Counted from the stretch's first letter, positions 24,997 to 33,352 are shown. The stretch: 41,103 nt of DNA from an uncultured Fusicatenibacter sp. (GCA_902493585.1 CABUPZ010000021.1:1-41103); one strand, 5' to 3'. Notes: generated by a model not told the origin, from the letters alone. Numbers and translations: made by a program.

Positions 24997-25860
24997 TCAC
25001 GCTTTGTCAGCAGATCCGAAAAGTTCGATTTTTTCTCTTACGGTCGCTTTGATCGCCTCTGCGCCAGGAGCCAGCAGTTTACGCGGGTCATATCCTTTGC
25101 CCTGCTGATCTTTGCCCTCTTCGATATATTTGCGTGTTGCTTCTGCGAAAGCCAGCTGACACTCTGTATTTACATTAATCTTGGAAACACCGAGATCGAT
25201 GGCTTTTTTGATCATATCTGCCGGAATTCCTGTACCTCCGTGAAGTACCAGCGGCATAGCTCCGGTCAGCTGCTGGATCGCATCCAGAGTCTCGAAGCTC
25301 AGTCCCTGCCAGTTTGCCGGGTATTTTCCGTGGATGTTTCCGATTCCGGCTGCCAGCATGTCAACGCCCAGGTCAGCAATCATCTTGCATTCTTTCGGAT
25401 CTGCGCATTCGCCCATACCTACGACGCCGTCTTCCTCACCGCCGATGGAACCAACCTCAGCTTCCAGAGAGATTCCTTTCTCACGGCATACTTCAACCAG
25501 CTCTTTTGTTTTTGCTACGTTCTCATCGATCGGATAATGAGAACCGTCGAACATGATGGAGGAAAATCCTGCTTCGATGCATTTATAACATCCGTCATAA
25601 GTACCATGATCCAGATGCAGAGCAACAGGAACAGTAATGTTCATTTCCTCGATCATTGCCTTTACCATAGCGGCAACGGTCTTGAAACCTGTCATATATT
25701 TTCCGGCTCCCTCAGATACGCCGAGAATTACAGGGGAATTCATTTCCTGAGCAGTCTGCAGAATGGATTTTGTCCACTCAAGGTTGTTGATGTTGAACTG
25801 ACCTACTGCATAGTGGCCTGCTTTTGCTTTTTCCAACATTTCTTTTGCTGATACTAACAT
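24997..25860 (-). CDS. fba: Class II fructose-1,6-bisphosphate aldolase
   Basis: A 287-aa zinc-dependent aldolase that splits fructose-1,6-bisphosphate to DHAP and glyceraldehyde-3-phosphate in glycolysis. The metal-binding phrases are visible: VALHLDHGTYD (about 79-89), EVGSIGGEEDG, GNIHGKYP and VLHGGTGIP. The ATG at 25860 follows AGGAGGGCAATTACT. It has a near-consensus promoter and a palindrome between promoter and start, so it is likely strongly expressed and possibly repressor-controlled. Tagatose-bisphosphate or ketose aldolases of the same family are less likely alternatives. Confidence 0.95.
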   Translation of the reverse strand: MLVSAKEMLEKAKAGHYAVGQFNINNLEWTKSILQTAQEMNSPVILGVSEGAGKYMTGFKTVAAMVKAMIEEMNITVPVALHLDHGTYDGCYKCIEAGFSSIMFDGSHYPIDENVAKTKELVEVCREKGISLEAEVGSIGGEEDGVVGMGECADPKECKMIADLGVDMLAAGIGNIHGKYPANWQGLSFETLDAIQQLTGAMPLVLHGGTGIPADMIKKAIDLGVSKINVNTECQLAFAEATRKYIEEGKDQQGKGYDPRKLLAPGAEAIKATVREKIELFGSADKA

Positions 25861-25874
25861 AGTAATTGCCCTCC

Positions 25875-25892
25875 TAAACATGATAATGTTTA
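25875..25892. promoter_or_regulatory. Operator-like palindrome upstream of fba
   Basis: TAAACAT (25875-25881), GATA, ATGTTTA (25886-25892): perfect 7-bp arms with a 4-bp centre. It lies between the fba promoter and the ribosome binding site, where a repressor or an mRNA hairpin could act. Confidence 0.45.
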
Positions 25893-25916
25893 TCGTTAAT
25901 TTTATAACTTAGCTCT

Positions 25917-25945
25917 ATTATACATCAACTTTTTAAAAATGCCAA
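25917..25945 (-). promoter_or_regulatory. Promoter of fba
   Basis: Minus-strand TTGGCA (25940-25945), 17-bp spacer and perfect TATAAT (25917-25922), 57 bp from the start codon. Confidence 0.8.
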
Positions 25946-25986
25946 TACTGGTTTTGGTTTCGCAAATGTTTTTAACATCCCTTCCC

Positions 25987-26907
25987 TCACTCTGCTTTCA
26001 GCGCCGTCAAGGAAGATTCCGGATTCAGCACCAGTTCCATTGCATGCTTCTGTGCCTCAATCCTTACAAAACTGTGTTCACCGCCGTATTCGCCGTCCAG
26101 CGTCCACGGGATCTCCTGATTGGATTCGATCAGAATGCGGTCTGTCTTGAAAGAATCCACCAGGCTCGTGATATTTTCCGCCATCACCAGAGACGCGATG
26201 ATCTCATTGAGCTCGATCGGATTTTTCGGACGTTTGATCAGAGTTACCTCAAACAAGCCGTCGTCCAAATGTACATCCTTGCCCGGCAGGTTTTTGAATC
26301 CACCCACAGAGCGTGCGTTCGTCACCATGCCATAAATATATTCCCCTTCGAAGGTACGTCCGTTTGCATCCACCCGGATCCAGTAGGTGGGGACGTTCCA
26401 GATCCTTTTCGAGCCTTCCAGCAGGTAAGCCAGATGGCCCAACACATTTTTCAGATGCTGGTCCGTCTCATAAGAGACATCGGTGAAGAGACCAAACGCT
26501 GCGATATAAACAAAATTTCCCTTGTTAAATCTCCCTACATCGCAGGAATAGAGTTTGCCCTCGATAATATCTTCTGCCGCCTTCACCATATCCTTGGAGA
26601 TCTCCAGGCTGTTTGCAAAATCATTGGTGCTTCCTGCGGGGATATATCCCAGCGGAATCCGTTCCTTACATTCCATAAGCCCACTTACAACCTCATCCAG
26701 CGTTCCGTCCCCTCCGCTGCACACCACCAGATCCATCTCCGGGGCAAGTTCTTTTGTCTTCTCATGGGCGTCACCGATTCCCTGGGTGGGATGCGCAACA
26801 ACCTCATAGCCGCCCTTCACAAATGTGTCGATGATTTCAAACAGTTTATTTTTAATCTGAGCTTTTCCGGATTTAGGATTGAAGATAAATAAGAGTCGCT
26901 TTTTCAT
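25987..26907 (-). CDS. Diacylglycerol kinase family lipid kinase
   Basis: A 306-aa DgkB/YegS/BmrU-type lipid kinase. The N-terminal nucleotide-binding part carries NPKSGK (10-15), the catalytic-domain motif CSGGDGTLDEV (about 63-73) and the PAGSTNDFA loop (about 90-98). The C-terminal beta-sandwich contains the LPGKDVHLDDGLFEV stretch. The likely reaction is phosphorylation of diacylglycerol or a related lipid, recycling it into phospholipid synthesis. AAGGAGAGATC precedes the ATG. The exact lipid substrate cannot be told from sequence. Confidence 0.9.
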   Translation of the reverse strand: MKKRLLFIFNPKSGKAQIKNKLFEIIDTFVKGGYEVVAHPTQGIGDAHEKTKELAPEMDLVVCSGGDGTLDEVVSGLMECKERIPLGYIPAGSTNDFANSLEISKDMVKAAEDIIEGKLYSCDVGRFNKGNFVYIAAFGLFTDVSYETDQHLKNVLGHLAYLLEGSKRIWNVPTYWIRVDANGRTFEGEYIYGMVTNARSVGGFKNLPGKDVHLDDGLFEVTLIKRPKNPIELNEIIASLVMAENITSLVDSFKTDRILIESNQEIPWTLDGEYGGEHSFVRIEAQKHAMELVLNPESSLTALKAE

Positions 26908-26972
26908 AGATTGATCTCTCCTTCTCGTTGCAAAGCCGATGATCCGTCAAGAGGAAATGCAAACTTCCTCTG

Positions 26973-27025
26973 TGACAAACAGGCCAGACTGCGATGGTGA
27001 ATCCATCAAAGTCTGGCCTGTCATT
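26973..27025 (-). terminator. Terminator of the alpha ribosomal-protein operon
   Basis: ACAGGCCAGACT (26979-26990) and AGTCTGGCCTGT (27010-27021) are perfect 12-bp arms with an inner GATGG/CCATC stem. It lies 15 bp past the rplQ stop. The minus-strand tail is TTTGTCAC, a modest U-tract. Confidence 0.7.
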
Positions 27026-27036
27026 TACGGAACTGA

Positions 27037-27573
27037 TTATACTAATTCGATAACAACTTCCATAGCTGCATCGCCCTTACGCGGTCCGATTTTGATGATT
27101 CTTGTGTAACCACCATTACGTCCTTCATATTTCGGAGCGATTTCGTTGAACATCTTGTCAACCATATCAACTTTCTTTGTGTTTTTCTTACGTCCGGCTG
27201 CTTCCTTCGGAACTTCTGTTACCGGATAGAAAACTTTTGCCATCTGACGTCTTGCATGCAGTCTGGACGGAGCGTCTTTCTTGATCTCCTTCTGCACTTC
27301 ATCGTATACAGTAACTTTCTTACCGTCTTTTACTTCTTTCACACGTTTTCCGTCTGCGTCCTTGCGGGCAACCTTTGCAGTTACGGTTACGGTCTCGAAG
27401 TTATCTTTCTCTTTTACTGCCAGGGCAATCAGACCCTCAGCGATCTTGCGGATCTCTTTTGCTTTGGTCTCTGTTGTCACGATTTTTCCGTGATACAGCA
27501 GATTGGTAACCTGGTTTCTCAGTAACGCTTTTCTCTGGTCAGATGTTCTGCCGAGTTTTCTATATTTTGCCAT
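27037..27573 (-). CDS. rplQ: 50S ribosomal protein L17
   Basis: A 178-aa L17. The N-terminus MAKYRKLGRTSDQRKALLRN and the C-terminal YTRIIKIGPRKGDAA are canonical. L17 is usually 115-130 residues. Here roughly 55-60 extra residues (about 68-125), rich in Lys and Asp, split the conserved domain, an insertion seen in Lachnospiraceae relatives. GGAGGAAAAGAATC precedes the ATG at 27573. Last gene of the rpmJ-rpsM-rpsK-rpsD-rpoA-rplQ block. Confidence 0.97.
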   Translation of the reverse strand: MAKYRKLGRTSDQRKALLRNQVTNLLYHGKIVTTETKAKEIRKIAEGLIALAVKEKDNFETVTVTAKVARKDADGKRVKEVKDGKKVTVYDEVQKEIKKDAPSRLHARRQMAKVFYPVTEVPKEAAGRKKNTKKVDMVDKMFNEIAPKYEGRNGGYTRIIKIGPRKGDAAMEVVIELV

Positions 27574-27679
27574 GATTCTTTTCCTCCATTTGTGGAACTC
27601 CAGGCCATGCTTCATCGGTCTTACTGGCAGGGAGTTTTTCTTCTACAAATTCCAAACGGAGCGCAGAGTTGTCTTCTGC

Positions 27680-28642
27680 TTATTCTCCGTCCCCAGGACT
27701 CAAAGAAAGTCCCAGTTCTTTTAATTTTGCCAAAACTTCTTCCAGGGATTTCCGTCCAAGGTTGCGGACTTTCATCATATCTTCAGAAGTCTTATTGCAC
27801 AGTTCTTCTACGGTATTGATACCGGCACGTTTCAGACAGTTGTAAGAACGAACAGAAAGCTCCAGCTCGTCGATGTTCATCTCCAGAACCTTCTCTTTCT
27901 CGTTGTCCTCTTTCTCGATCATAACTTCTGCTGTCTTCGCGTTCTCAGACAGATCGATAAAGAGTTTCAGATGCTCGCTCAGTACTTTTGCCGCAAGGCT
28001 GACAGCCTCATCCGGCTCCAACGTACCGTTAGTGTATACATCCAGGGTCAGCTTATCGTAGTCGGTAATCTGTCCCACACGGGTATTCTGCACAGTCAGG
28101 TTTACTCTCTCCACCGGCGTATAGATCGCATCCACTGCAATCACACCGATCGGCATATCATCGCTTTTTCCTTTGTCTGCACTGATATAACCGCGTCCTT
28201 TTGTGATGGTCAGTTCCATATACAGCTTGCTGTCAGCACCGCCGTTCAGGGTAGCGATCACCTGATCCGGATTCATGATCTCAATATCCTGATCCACCTG
28301 AATGTCGGATGCCCGAACAACACCTTCACCTTCGAACTCAATATATGCAACCTTCGCCTCGTTGGTCTCGCTGTTGTTGCGGATTGCAAGGCTTTTCAGG
28401 TTCATGATAATTTCGGTCACATCTTCCTTGACACCCGGAATAGAGCTGAACTCATGCAGAACGCCTTCGATCTTTACCTGGCTTACTGCTGCGCCCGGCA
28501 GAGAGGAAAGCATGATTCTGCGTAAGGAATTGCCAAGAGTAGTACCATAGCCGCGCTCCAGGGGTTCCACAACGAATCTTCCGTACTTCTTGTCTTCAGA
28601 AATCTCTGTAATTTCAATTTTCGGTTTGTTAAAATCAAACAC
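27680..28642 (-). CDS. rpoA: DNA-directed RNA polymerase subunit alpha
   Basis: A 320-aa alpha subunit. The N-terminal dimerisation/assembly domain (about 1-230) contains the conserved GYGTTLGNSLRRIMLSSLPG stretch. A linker rich in Glu/Lys leads to the C-terminal domain (about 250-310) with the helix-hairpin-helix RAGINTVEEL and VRNLGRKSLEE that contacts UP elements and activators. The start codon is GTG, with GGAGGGG ten bases upstream. Located between rpsD and rplQ, as is standard. Confidence 0.98.
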   Translation of the reverse strand: MFDFNKPKIEITEISEDKKYGRFVVEPLERGYGTTLGNSLRRIMLSSLPGAAVSQVKIEGVLHEFSSIPGVKEDVTEIIMNLKSLAIRNNSETNEAKVAYIEFEGEGVVRASDIQVDQDIEIMNPDQVIATLNGGADSKLYMELTITKGRGYISADKGKSDDMPIGVIAVDAIYTPVERVNLTVQNTRVGQITDYDKLTLDVYTNGTLEPDEAVSLAAKVLSEHLKLFIDLSENAKTAEVMIEKEDNEKEKVLEMNIDELELSVRSYNCLKRAGINTVEELCNKTSEDMMKVRNLGRKSLEEVLAKLKELGLSLSPGDGE

Positions 28643-28687
28643 TCGAAAGCCCCTCCTTTTAAATTGGTTGGCCGATTTACCCGTTTA

Positions 28688-29281
28688 TTATTTAGAATAC
28701 AGCTCGACGATCTGCACTTCATCTACCGGAACATCAATTGCTTCTCTGGTCGGAGCTTCTTTTACAGTTCCTTTCAGTGCTTCCAGATCTGCGTCTACCC
28801 ATTCCGGAGTAAGGCGTCCGCCTGTAACCTCCACGATGTCTTTATATCTCTGAGAAGATTTCTTGTTCTCTTTGATTTCAATTACGTCACCAGCTTTTAC
28901 CTGATAAGACGGGATGTTTACGCATTTTCCGTTAACCAGAACGTGCTTGTGATCAACGATCTGTCTTGCCTCTTTTCTGGTTCTCGCCATACCCATACGG
29001 AATACAACGTTATCCAGACGCAGCTCAAGCAGGATCATCAGGTTTTCACCAGTCTGTCCAGCCATTCTGTCTGCCTTCTTGTAGTAGTTACGGAAAGGTT
29101 TCTCCAGAACGCCATAGATGAATTTTGCTTTCTGTTTTTCTCTCAGCTGAAGACCGTACTCAGATACTTTTCTGTTCGCTCTTTTCAGCTGTCTTGTGGA
29201 CTTTTTATCAATTCCCAGATATACCGGATCCAGACCCAGGGACCGGCATCTTTTCAGGACTGGTACTCTATTTACTGCCAT
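28688..29281 (-). CDS. rpsD: 30S ribosomal protein S4
   Basis: A 197-aa S4, a primary 16S rRNA-binding protein and, in many bacteria, an autogenous regulator of its own operon. The central S4 RNA-binding domain (about 90-155) includes LDNVVFRMGMARTRKEARQ and VDHKHVLVNG. The N-terminal region lacks the zinc-binding Cys set. GGAGGTCAAGAAC precedes the ATG. It lies 17 bp after rpsK. Confidence 0.98.
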   Translation of the reverse strand: MAVNRVPVLKRCRSLGLDPVYLGIDKKSTRQLKRANRKVSEYGLQLREKQKAKFIYGVLEKPFRNYYKKADRMAGQTGENLMILLELRLDNVVFRMGMARTRKEARQIVDHKHVLVNGKCVNIPSYQVKAGDVIEIKENKKSSQRYKDIVEVTGGRLTPEWVDADLEALKGTVKEAPTREAIDVPVDEVQIVELYSK

Positions 29282-29297
29282 GTTCTTGACCTCCTAA

Positions 29298-29690
29298 TCA
29301 GACTCTTCTACGTTTTGGTGGACGGCATCCATTGTGCGGAACCGGAGTTACGTCACGGATGCTGGTTACTTCGATACCGCATGCCTGCAGCGCACGGATT
29401 GCTGCCTCACGGCCTGAACCAGGTCCCTTAACCATAACATCAACTGTCTTCAGACCATGAACCAGAGCTGCTTTTGCTGCTGTCTCTGCTGCTGTCTGAG
29501 CTGCATAAGGAGTAGATTTCCTTGAACCTTTAAATCCAAGACCACCAGCACTTGCCCAGGAAAGAGCATTTCCCTGTGCGTCAGTCAGAGTAACAATTGT
29601 ATTATTGAAAGATGACTGGATATGTGCCTGTCCGTGTTCAACGTTTTTCTTGACACGACGTTTTGTCGTTTTCTTTGTCACTTTAGCCAT
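29298..29690 (-). CDS. rpsK: 30S ribosomal protein S11
   Basis: A 130-aa S11 of normal length, lining the platform of the small subunit. Conserved stretches include HIQSSFNNTIVTLTDAQGN, GFKGSRKSTPYAAQ, and the C-terminal PHNGCRPPKRRRV. The ribosome binding site is weak (AGG-TTAG), suggesting coupling to translation of rpsM 48 bp upstream. Confidence 0.98.
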   Translation of the reverse strand: MAKVTKKTTKRRVKKNVEHGQAHIQSSFNNTIVTLTDAQGNALSWASAGGLGFKGSRKSTPYAAQTAAETAAKAALVHGLKTVDVMVKGPGSGREAAIRALQACGIEVTSIRDVTPVPHNGCRPPKRRRV

Positions 29691-29737
29691 TTTAAAAACT
29701 AACCTACACTTTCTTATTCTATATTTTCAGTTACGGA

Positions 29738-30106
29738 TTATTTCTTCTTGTTTGCTACGGTTCTCTTCGGACCTTTGCGGGTTCTTGCATTGGTCTTTGT
29801 CTTCTGACCACGAACCGGCAGACCTTTACGATGACGGATTCCACGGTAGCATCCGATCTCCTGCAGACGTTTGATGTTCATTGCGATTTCTCTGCGCAGA
29901 TCACCTTCTACAGTCTGAGTCTCATCGATTACTGCACTGATTTTCTTTACTTCGTCATCGGTCAGATCACGGCAGCGAGTATCAGGATTAACACCTGCTT
30001 CTGCCAGAATACGGTTGGAGCTTGTTCTGCCGATACCATAGATATAGGTCAGGCCGATCTCCACACGTTTGTCTCTTGGTAAGTCTACACCAGCGATACG
30101 AGCCAT
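29738..30106 (-). CDS. rpsM: 30S ribosomal protein S13
   Basis: A 122-aa S13 of the head of the small subunit. It contains the N-terminal MARIAGVDLPRDKRVEIGLT, the GIGRTSSN helix-hairpin-helix loop and the basic C-terminal RGQKTKTNARTRKGPKRT tail. ATGGAGGAACAATTAC precedes the ATG. Unusually, 375 bp of palindrome-rich DNA separates it from rpmJ; the two are normally only tens of bases apart. Confidence 0.98.
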   Translation of the reverse strand: MARIAGVDLPRDKRVEIGLTYIYGIGRTSSNRILAEAGVNPDTRCRDLTDDEVKKISAVIDETQTVEGDLRREIAMNIKRLQEIGCYRGIRHRKGLPVRGQKTKTNARTRKGPKRTVANKKK

Positions 30107-30154
30107 GTAATTGTTCCTCCATTTTCTTACAAGTCATTAATATTTTCCTAATTG

Positions 30155-30195
30155 GGATACAGGTATGTGTGTATCCAGTCATGGCCTTCCATGAC
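30155..30195 (-). promoter_or_regulatory. Two consecutive hairpins in the rpsM leader
   Basis: GGATACA (30155-30161) with TGTATCC (30170-30176), and GTCATGG (30178-30184) with CCATGAC (30189-30195), are perfect 7-bp stems separated by one base. They lie about 50-90 nt upstream of the rpsM ATG, where a ribosomal protein such as S4 or S13 could bind to repress translation. The sequence does not identify a known leader class. Confidence 0.5.
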
Positions 30196-30255
30196 CTTTC
30201 CGCCCGGCACTTTGATCTTTCAGACGGTATTTGATGTGCCTTCGCGGTATTAAGC

Positions 30256-30426
30256 AATATTATAAGGGATGATACGCCCTGCGGCGCATATCCGCCGGAG
30301 GCTCCTGATTCAGCATGCCGCTGCGGATCGGCGGTCCTTTCGGTTTCCGCGTTCCTGCAGCAGATTCCCGCCAATCTGGTCACAGCCGGATCGCAGGTAT
30401 CTTTCAGGTTCTCACTTTATAATATT
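30256..30426 (-). ncRNA. Candidate structured RNA element between rpmJ and rpsM
   Basis: AATATTATAA (30256-30265) and TTATAATATT (30417-30426) are a perfect 10-bp inverted repeat around about 150 bp of conspicuously GC-rich DNA. Inside, on the minus strand, are strong local hairpins: CGGCG/CGCCG around GATATG within an outer GCC/GGC pair, and GCGG-AAA-CC-GAAA-GG-A-CCGC with a GAAA tetraloop. No ORF there has a ribosome binding site or recognisable product. It does not resemble RNase P RNA, tmRNA, SRP RNA or a riboswitch I know. An inserted element is the alternative. Confidence 0.4.
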
Positions 30427-30481
30427 AACAGAAGCTTTCGCTTCTTTTCAGCCGCTTAAAAAAGTTTTCAAACAGATTGGA

Positions 30482-30595
30482 TCAGCCCTGTCTCTGTTTG
30501 TGTTTTGGATTCTCGCAAATGATCCGGATGCTGCCTTTTCTCTTGATGACTTTGCATTTCTCGCAGATCGGTTTTACGGATGATCTTACTTTCAT
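30482..30595 (-). CDS. rpmJ: 50S ribosomal protein L36
   Basis: A 37-aa L36, the smallest ribosomal protein, translated from ATG at 30595 after AAAGGAGATTCACG. It starts MKVRSSVKPICEKCKVIKR and ends HKQRQG. The zinc ribbon ligands are C11, C14, C27 and H32, so it is the zinc-binding form. It is the first gene of the downstream half of the split operon. Its usual upstream neighbour infA is here about 6.8 kb away. Confidence 0.97.
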   Translation of the reverse strand: MKVRSSVKPICEKCKVIKRKGSIRIICENPKHKQRQG

Positions 30596-30699
30596 CGTGA
30601 ATCTCCTTTCTTCCTTTCCCTTTTTTACGGGTTGCGTAAAGCTTTTGGCATCGGTTTTTGTGGGTTATCAAAGGGGCCGCGCACAAAAGTTCGTTATAT

Positions 30700-30728
30700 A
30701 GTATAGCACTGCAAATCCTGGAATGCAA
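30700..30728 (-). promoter_or_regulatory. Promoter of the rpmJ-rpsM-rpoA block
   Basis: Minus-strand TTGCAT (30723-30728), 17-bp spacer and extended -10 TGC-TATACT (30700-30705), about 105 bp upstream of rpmJ. It gives this ribosomal block its own transcription start. The rest of 30596-30931 holds only the rpmJ leader and the upstream region of the methyltransferase gene. Confidence 0.75.
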
Positions 30729-30853
30729 GGGCTTTTTTTACTTTTTTGTGAAATGTCGGACGGTCGGTAAGAGGCGGGCGCGTGTAAAGACAGATTCTGT
30801 GATTTTTACAAATTTTCAAAAATAAATCCAAACATTGTGATGGTGTATGTTTC

Positions 30854-30859
30854 TATAAT
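30854..30859 (+). promoter_or_regulatory. Probable -10 element of the UroD-type methyltransferase gene
   Basis: Consensus TATAAT 73 bp upstream of the start codon, without a good -35, consistent with activator dependence. Confidence 0.4.
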
Positions 30860-30931
30860 GGAAGAAATTCAAGGGATTTTTTACCTCATTCTTGAATCAT
30901 TCGTTTTAAATTTTTTTAGGAGGAAATCGGT

Positions 30932-31942
30932 ATGGAGCGAAATATGCGTTTGTGGCTCAAAGAACAAATTTCTGCAAAAACGAAGAAGGCTATGCCTGTG
31001 CTTTCTTTTCCGGGGGGAAGGCTGATCGGGGTTTCTGTGGAAGAATTGGTGAAGGACGGACATCTTCAGGCGATGTGCATGAAGAGTATCGCGGAAAAAT
31101 ATCCGCAGATGGGAATTGCCGTGAGTCTGATGGATTTGTCTGTGGAGGCGGAAGCTTTTGGGGCTGATATCGTTTACAGTGAAGAGGAAGTTCCTACTGT
31201 ACATGGCACTTTGATTGAAACACCGGAACAGGCGGAAGCGCTTCGCGTCCCTGAAGTTGGGGACGGCCGGACCAGAGAGTGTGTCAAAGGGATTCGGGAG
31301 GCATGCGAACAAATCACCGACCGTCCGGTGTTTGCAGGAATGATCGGACCGTATTCTCTGGCCGGACGTCTGTTGGATATGACAGAAATCATGATTCTCT
31401 GTTATGAGGATCCGGATATGGTGACCACAGTACTTGAAAAAGTTACCAGCTTTCTGATTCCTTACGCGAAAGCTTTGAAACAGGCCGGCGCCAATGGAAT
31501 CCTTCTGGCAGAACCGGCAGCCGGGCTTCTCTCTCCGGCTCTGATACAGGAATTCTCCAATCCCTATGTGAAACAGATCCGGGAAGCTGTGGAAGATGAA
31601 ACTTTTATCGTGATGTATCATAACTGCGGCAATGTGGTTCCCCAGATGAATCAGATTCAGGAGGTAGACGCCGCTGCCTACAGTTTCGGAAATGCGATCG
31701 ATATTGAAAAGGCTCTGCAAGTAATTCCTTCTGACCGAATAGTGGTCGGAAATATCGATCCGGCCGGAACACTCAGAAACGGAACCCCGGAAACGGTGCG
31801 CAAAGAAACAAAGCAGCTTCTGGAACGCTGTTCCAAATATCCGAATTTCATCATCTCTTCCGGGTGTGATATTCCGCCGATGACGCCATTTGAAAACATG
31901 GACGCGTTTTTTGATACCGTCCAGGAATTCTATCAGGCATAA
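30932..31942 (+). CDS. Uroporphyrinogen-decarboxylase-family corrinoid methyltransferase (MtaA/MtbA-like)
   Basis: A 336-aa (beta/alpha)8-barrel protein of the UroD superfamily. It carries the zinc-thiol methyltransferase ligand set H230-x-C232 in YHNCGN and C312 in SSGCDIP. MtaA/MtbA-type enzymes use this set to move methyl groups between a corrinoid protein and a thiol or tetrahydrofolate, and true heme-pathway UroD lacks it. The partner is probably the corrinoid protein encoded at 33487. The methyl donor or acceptor is unknown, and no MttB, MtgB or MtaB-type partner is in the window. TTAGGAGGAAATCGGT precedes the ATG. It is convergent with the PocR-AraC regulator 20 bp away. Confidence 0.85.
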   Translation: MERNMRLWLKEQISAKTKKAMPVLSFPGGRLIGVSVEELVKDGHLQAMCMKSIAEKYPQMGIAVSLMDLSVEAEAFGADIVYSEEEVPTVHGTLIETPEQAEALRVPEVGDGRTRECVKGIREACEQITDRPVFAGMIGPYSLAGRLLDMTEIMILCYEDPDMVTTVLEKVTSFLIPYAKALKQAGANGILLAEPAAGLLSPALIQEFSNPYVKQIREAVEDETFIVMYHNCGNVVPQMNQIQEVDAAAYSFGNAIDIEKALQVIPSDRIVVGNIDPAGTLRNGTPETVRKETKQLLERCSKYPNFIISSGCDIPPMTPFENMDAFFDTVQEFYQA

Positions 31943-31962
31943 ATTTAAAACTCCTGCAGGTC

Positions 31963-33216
31963 TCACTGTCTGTACTGACGCGGCGTGAGACCTGTATATT
32001 TTTTGAATACTTTTGAAAAATAGCTTTGATCATCAAATCCTGCCGCAACGGCAATATCAATAATCGTGTAATCTGTATTGGCAAGAAGACGCTTGCTCTC
32101 TTCGATGCGGACCATGTTCAGATATTCCTTAAAGGAAGAACCGGTAGACTGCTTAAAAATCGAAGAAAAATAGGCGGCATTCAAATGAACGTGTCCGGCA
32201 ACTTCCTCCAATGTAAGATTTTCGGTAAAATGCTGCGAAATATAAAGAATCGCCTTCTTGATCAGTTCATGATTTTTCTCCGGAATATAATCAAACATAT
32301 TTTCCGTAAAGGCTTCCAGAATTTCCTGAAGCTTGTAACAAAGCTCGTCCAGACTCTGAATTTTCTGAAGTGTCTTCAGAAACTGGTTATTCATCTTAAG
32401 AATAATATTGTTGGTGGCACCCCCTTCAATGGCTGCCCGGGACAGCAGAGAACAAAGTTCGATTGCTCTCGCCTTGATAACTTCCAGATCACTGCCCTCA
32501 GCGAAAAATACATAGCCCAGAAGATCGTTGAGAAGCGCTTTTGCCTTCGCCGTATCCTTTGCTTTTACTTTTGCAATCAGTTCTTTCTCTTTTTCATAAG
32601 GATATTCGGCCGCCGGAAGCACAGTATAGTTTTTATAGCGCTGAATGGATTCATTGATCCGCGACTGCTGCTGAAGCTTTTCCTGATTAATAAAAAATTT
32701 TTGATAGCTGTCGGAGATCAGACTCGAAAACATATAAAAAAGCAGATGACTGATCTGCGTCACTTTATTGGGTGGAATAACCGGAAGCGTATGGGACTCC
32801 TCATATAATTCCAGAAGTTCATCTGTAGGCATCGGATACTTCTGCCCAAGCTCCGAGATCAGCAGCGAATCCGGTTCGTCCATCAAAAAAGGTCCTACTA
32901 AAATAGAGCCAAACAGAGAATTCTTACTGATCAGCGGAAATACAATATGATTCAGATTTGCATGACAGGAGAAAATATAGGTTTCTCCCAGATCCATTGC
33001 CCGTTTGGCTGCCTTGGCATGAAGCAGACTGCAGACTTCGTCAGGCGGAAGAAATTTTTTCAGCCGACTGCAGAATGACGTAGTATCTCCGCAGGAATCC
33101 AGAATCACTCCTGTATCATCAATCACCTGTATGGGAAGTTCCACACAGCAATGAAAAGCTTTCAGCATATCGGAAAGTCTCTGTTTTTCTACAATCGTGT
33201 AAAGGTAAGGCATCAT
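31963..33216 (-). CDS. PocR-domain AraC-family regulator
   Basis: A 417-aa regulator. The N-terminal PocR sensory domain (about 8-160) contains the family-type phrases LPIQVIDDTGVIL and FPLISKNSLFGSILVGPF and several Cys residues. The C-terminal AraC double helix-turn-helix ends in SYFSKVFKKYTGLTPRQYRQ. PocR domains sense small hydrocarbon or methylated compounds and often control corrinoid-dependent pathways, matching the neighbours. The start at 33216 follows GGAGGAGTATACCT. Direct repeats in the divergent intergenic region are likely binding sites, one overlapping its own -35 region, so autoregulation is expected. Confidence 0.88.
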   Translation of the reverse strand: MMPYLYTIVEKQRLSDMLKAFHCCVELPIQVIDDTGVILDSCGDTTSFCSRLKKFLPPDEVCSLLHAKAAKRAMDLGETYIFSCHANLNHIVFPLISKNSLFGSILVGPFLMDEPDSLLISELGQKYPMPTDELLELYEESHTLPVIPPNKVTQISHLLFYMFSSLISDSYQKFFINQEKLQQQSRINESIQRYKNYTVLPAAEYPYEKEKELIAKVKAKDTAKAKALLNDLLGYVFFAEGSDLEVIKARAIELCSLLSRAAIEGGATNNIILKMNNQFLKTLQKIQSLDELCYKLQEILEAFTENMFDYIPEKNHELIKKAILYISQHFTENLTLEEVAGHVHLNAAYFSSIFKQSTGSSFKEYLNMVRIEESKRLLANTDYTIIDIAVAAGFDDQSYFSKVFKKYTGLTPRQYRQ

Positions 33217-33330
33217 AGGTATACTCCTCCTACGGATACTTTCATCTTTCCAAACCGTCCAACAACATTCCAGCGAAAAGTTGAAATCCACCTCAAGGGA
33301 TATCAGAGAAAGACAGGTTTTTCTGTGTCC

Positions 33331-33336
33331 ATTATA
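33331..33336 (-). promoter_or_regulatory. Extended -10 of the PocR-AraC regulator gene
   Basis: Minus-strand TGT-TATAAT, 115 bp upstream of the start codon. The -35 position is only a T-run, and the first direct repeat overlaps it. Confidence 0.5.
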
Positions 33337-33352
33337 ACACTGGAAAGAATAC

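Noticed and set aside
29988..30383. 131-codon minus-strand frame spanning the rpmJ-rpsM spacer
   Set aside because: It runs out of frame into rpsM, has no ribosome binding site and no similarity to known proteins; the spacer is better read as structured non-coding DNA.
30468..30728. 86-codon minus-strand frame over rpmJ
   Set aside because: It is the wrong frame; the L36 protein is encoded at 30482-30595 in another frame with a strong ribosome binding site.
30932..31942. True uroporphyrinogen decarboxylase of heme synthesis
   Set aside because: The H-x-C...C zinc ligands and the corrinoid-gene neighbours indicate a methyltransferase of the same fold.
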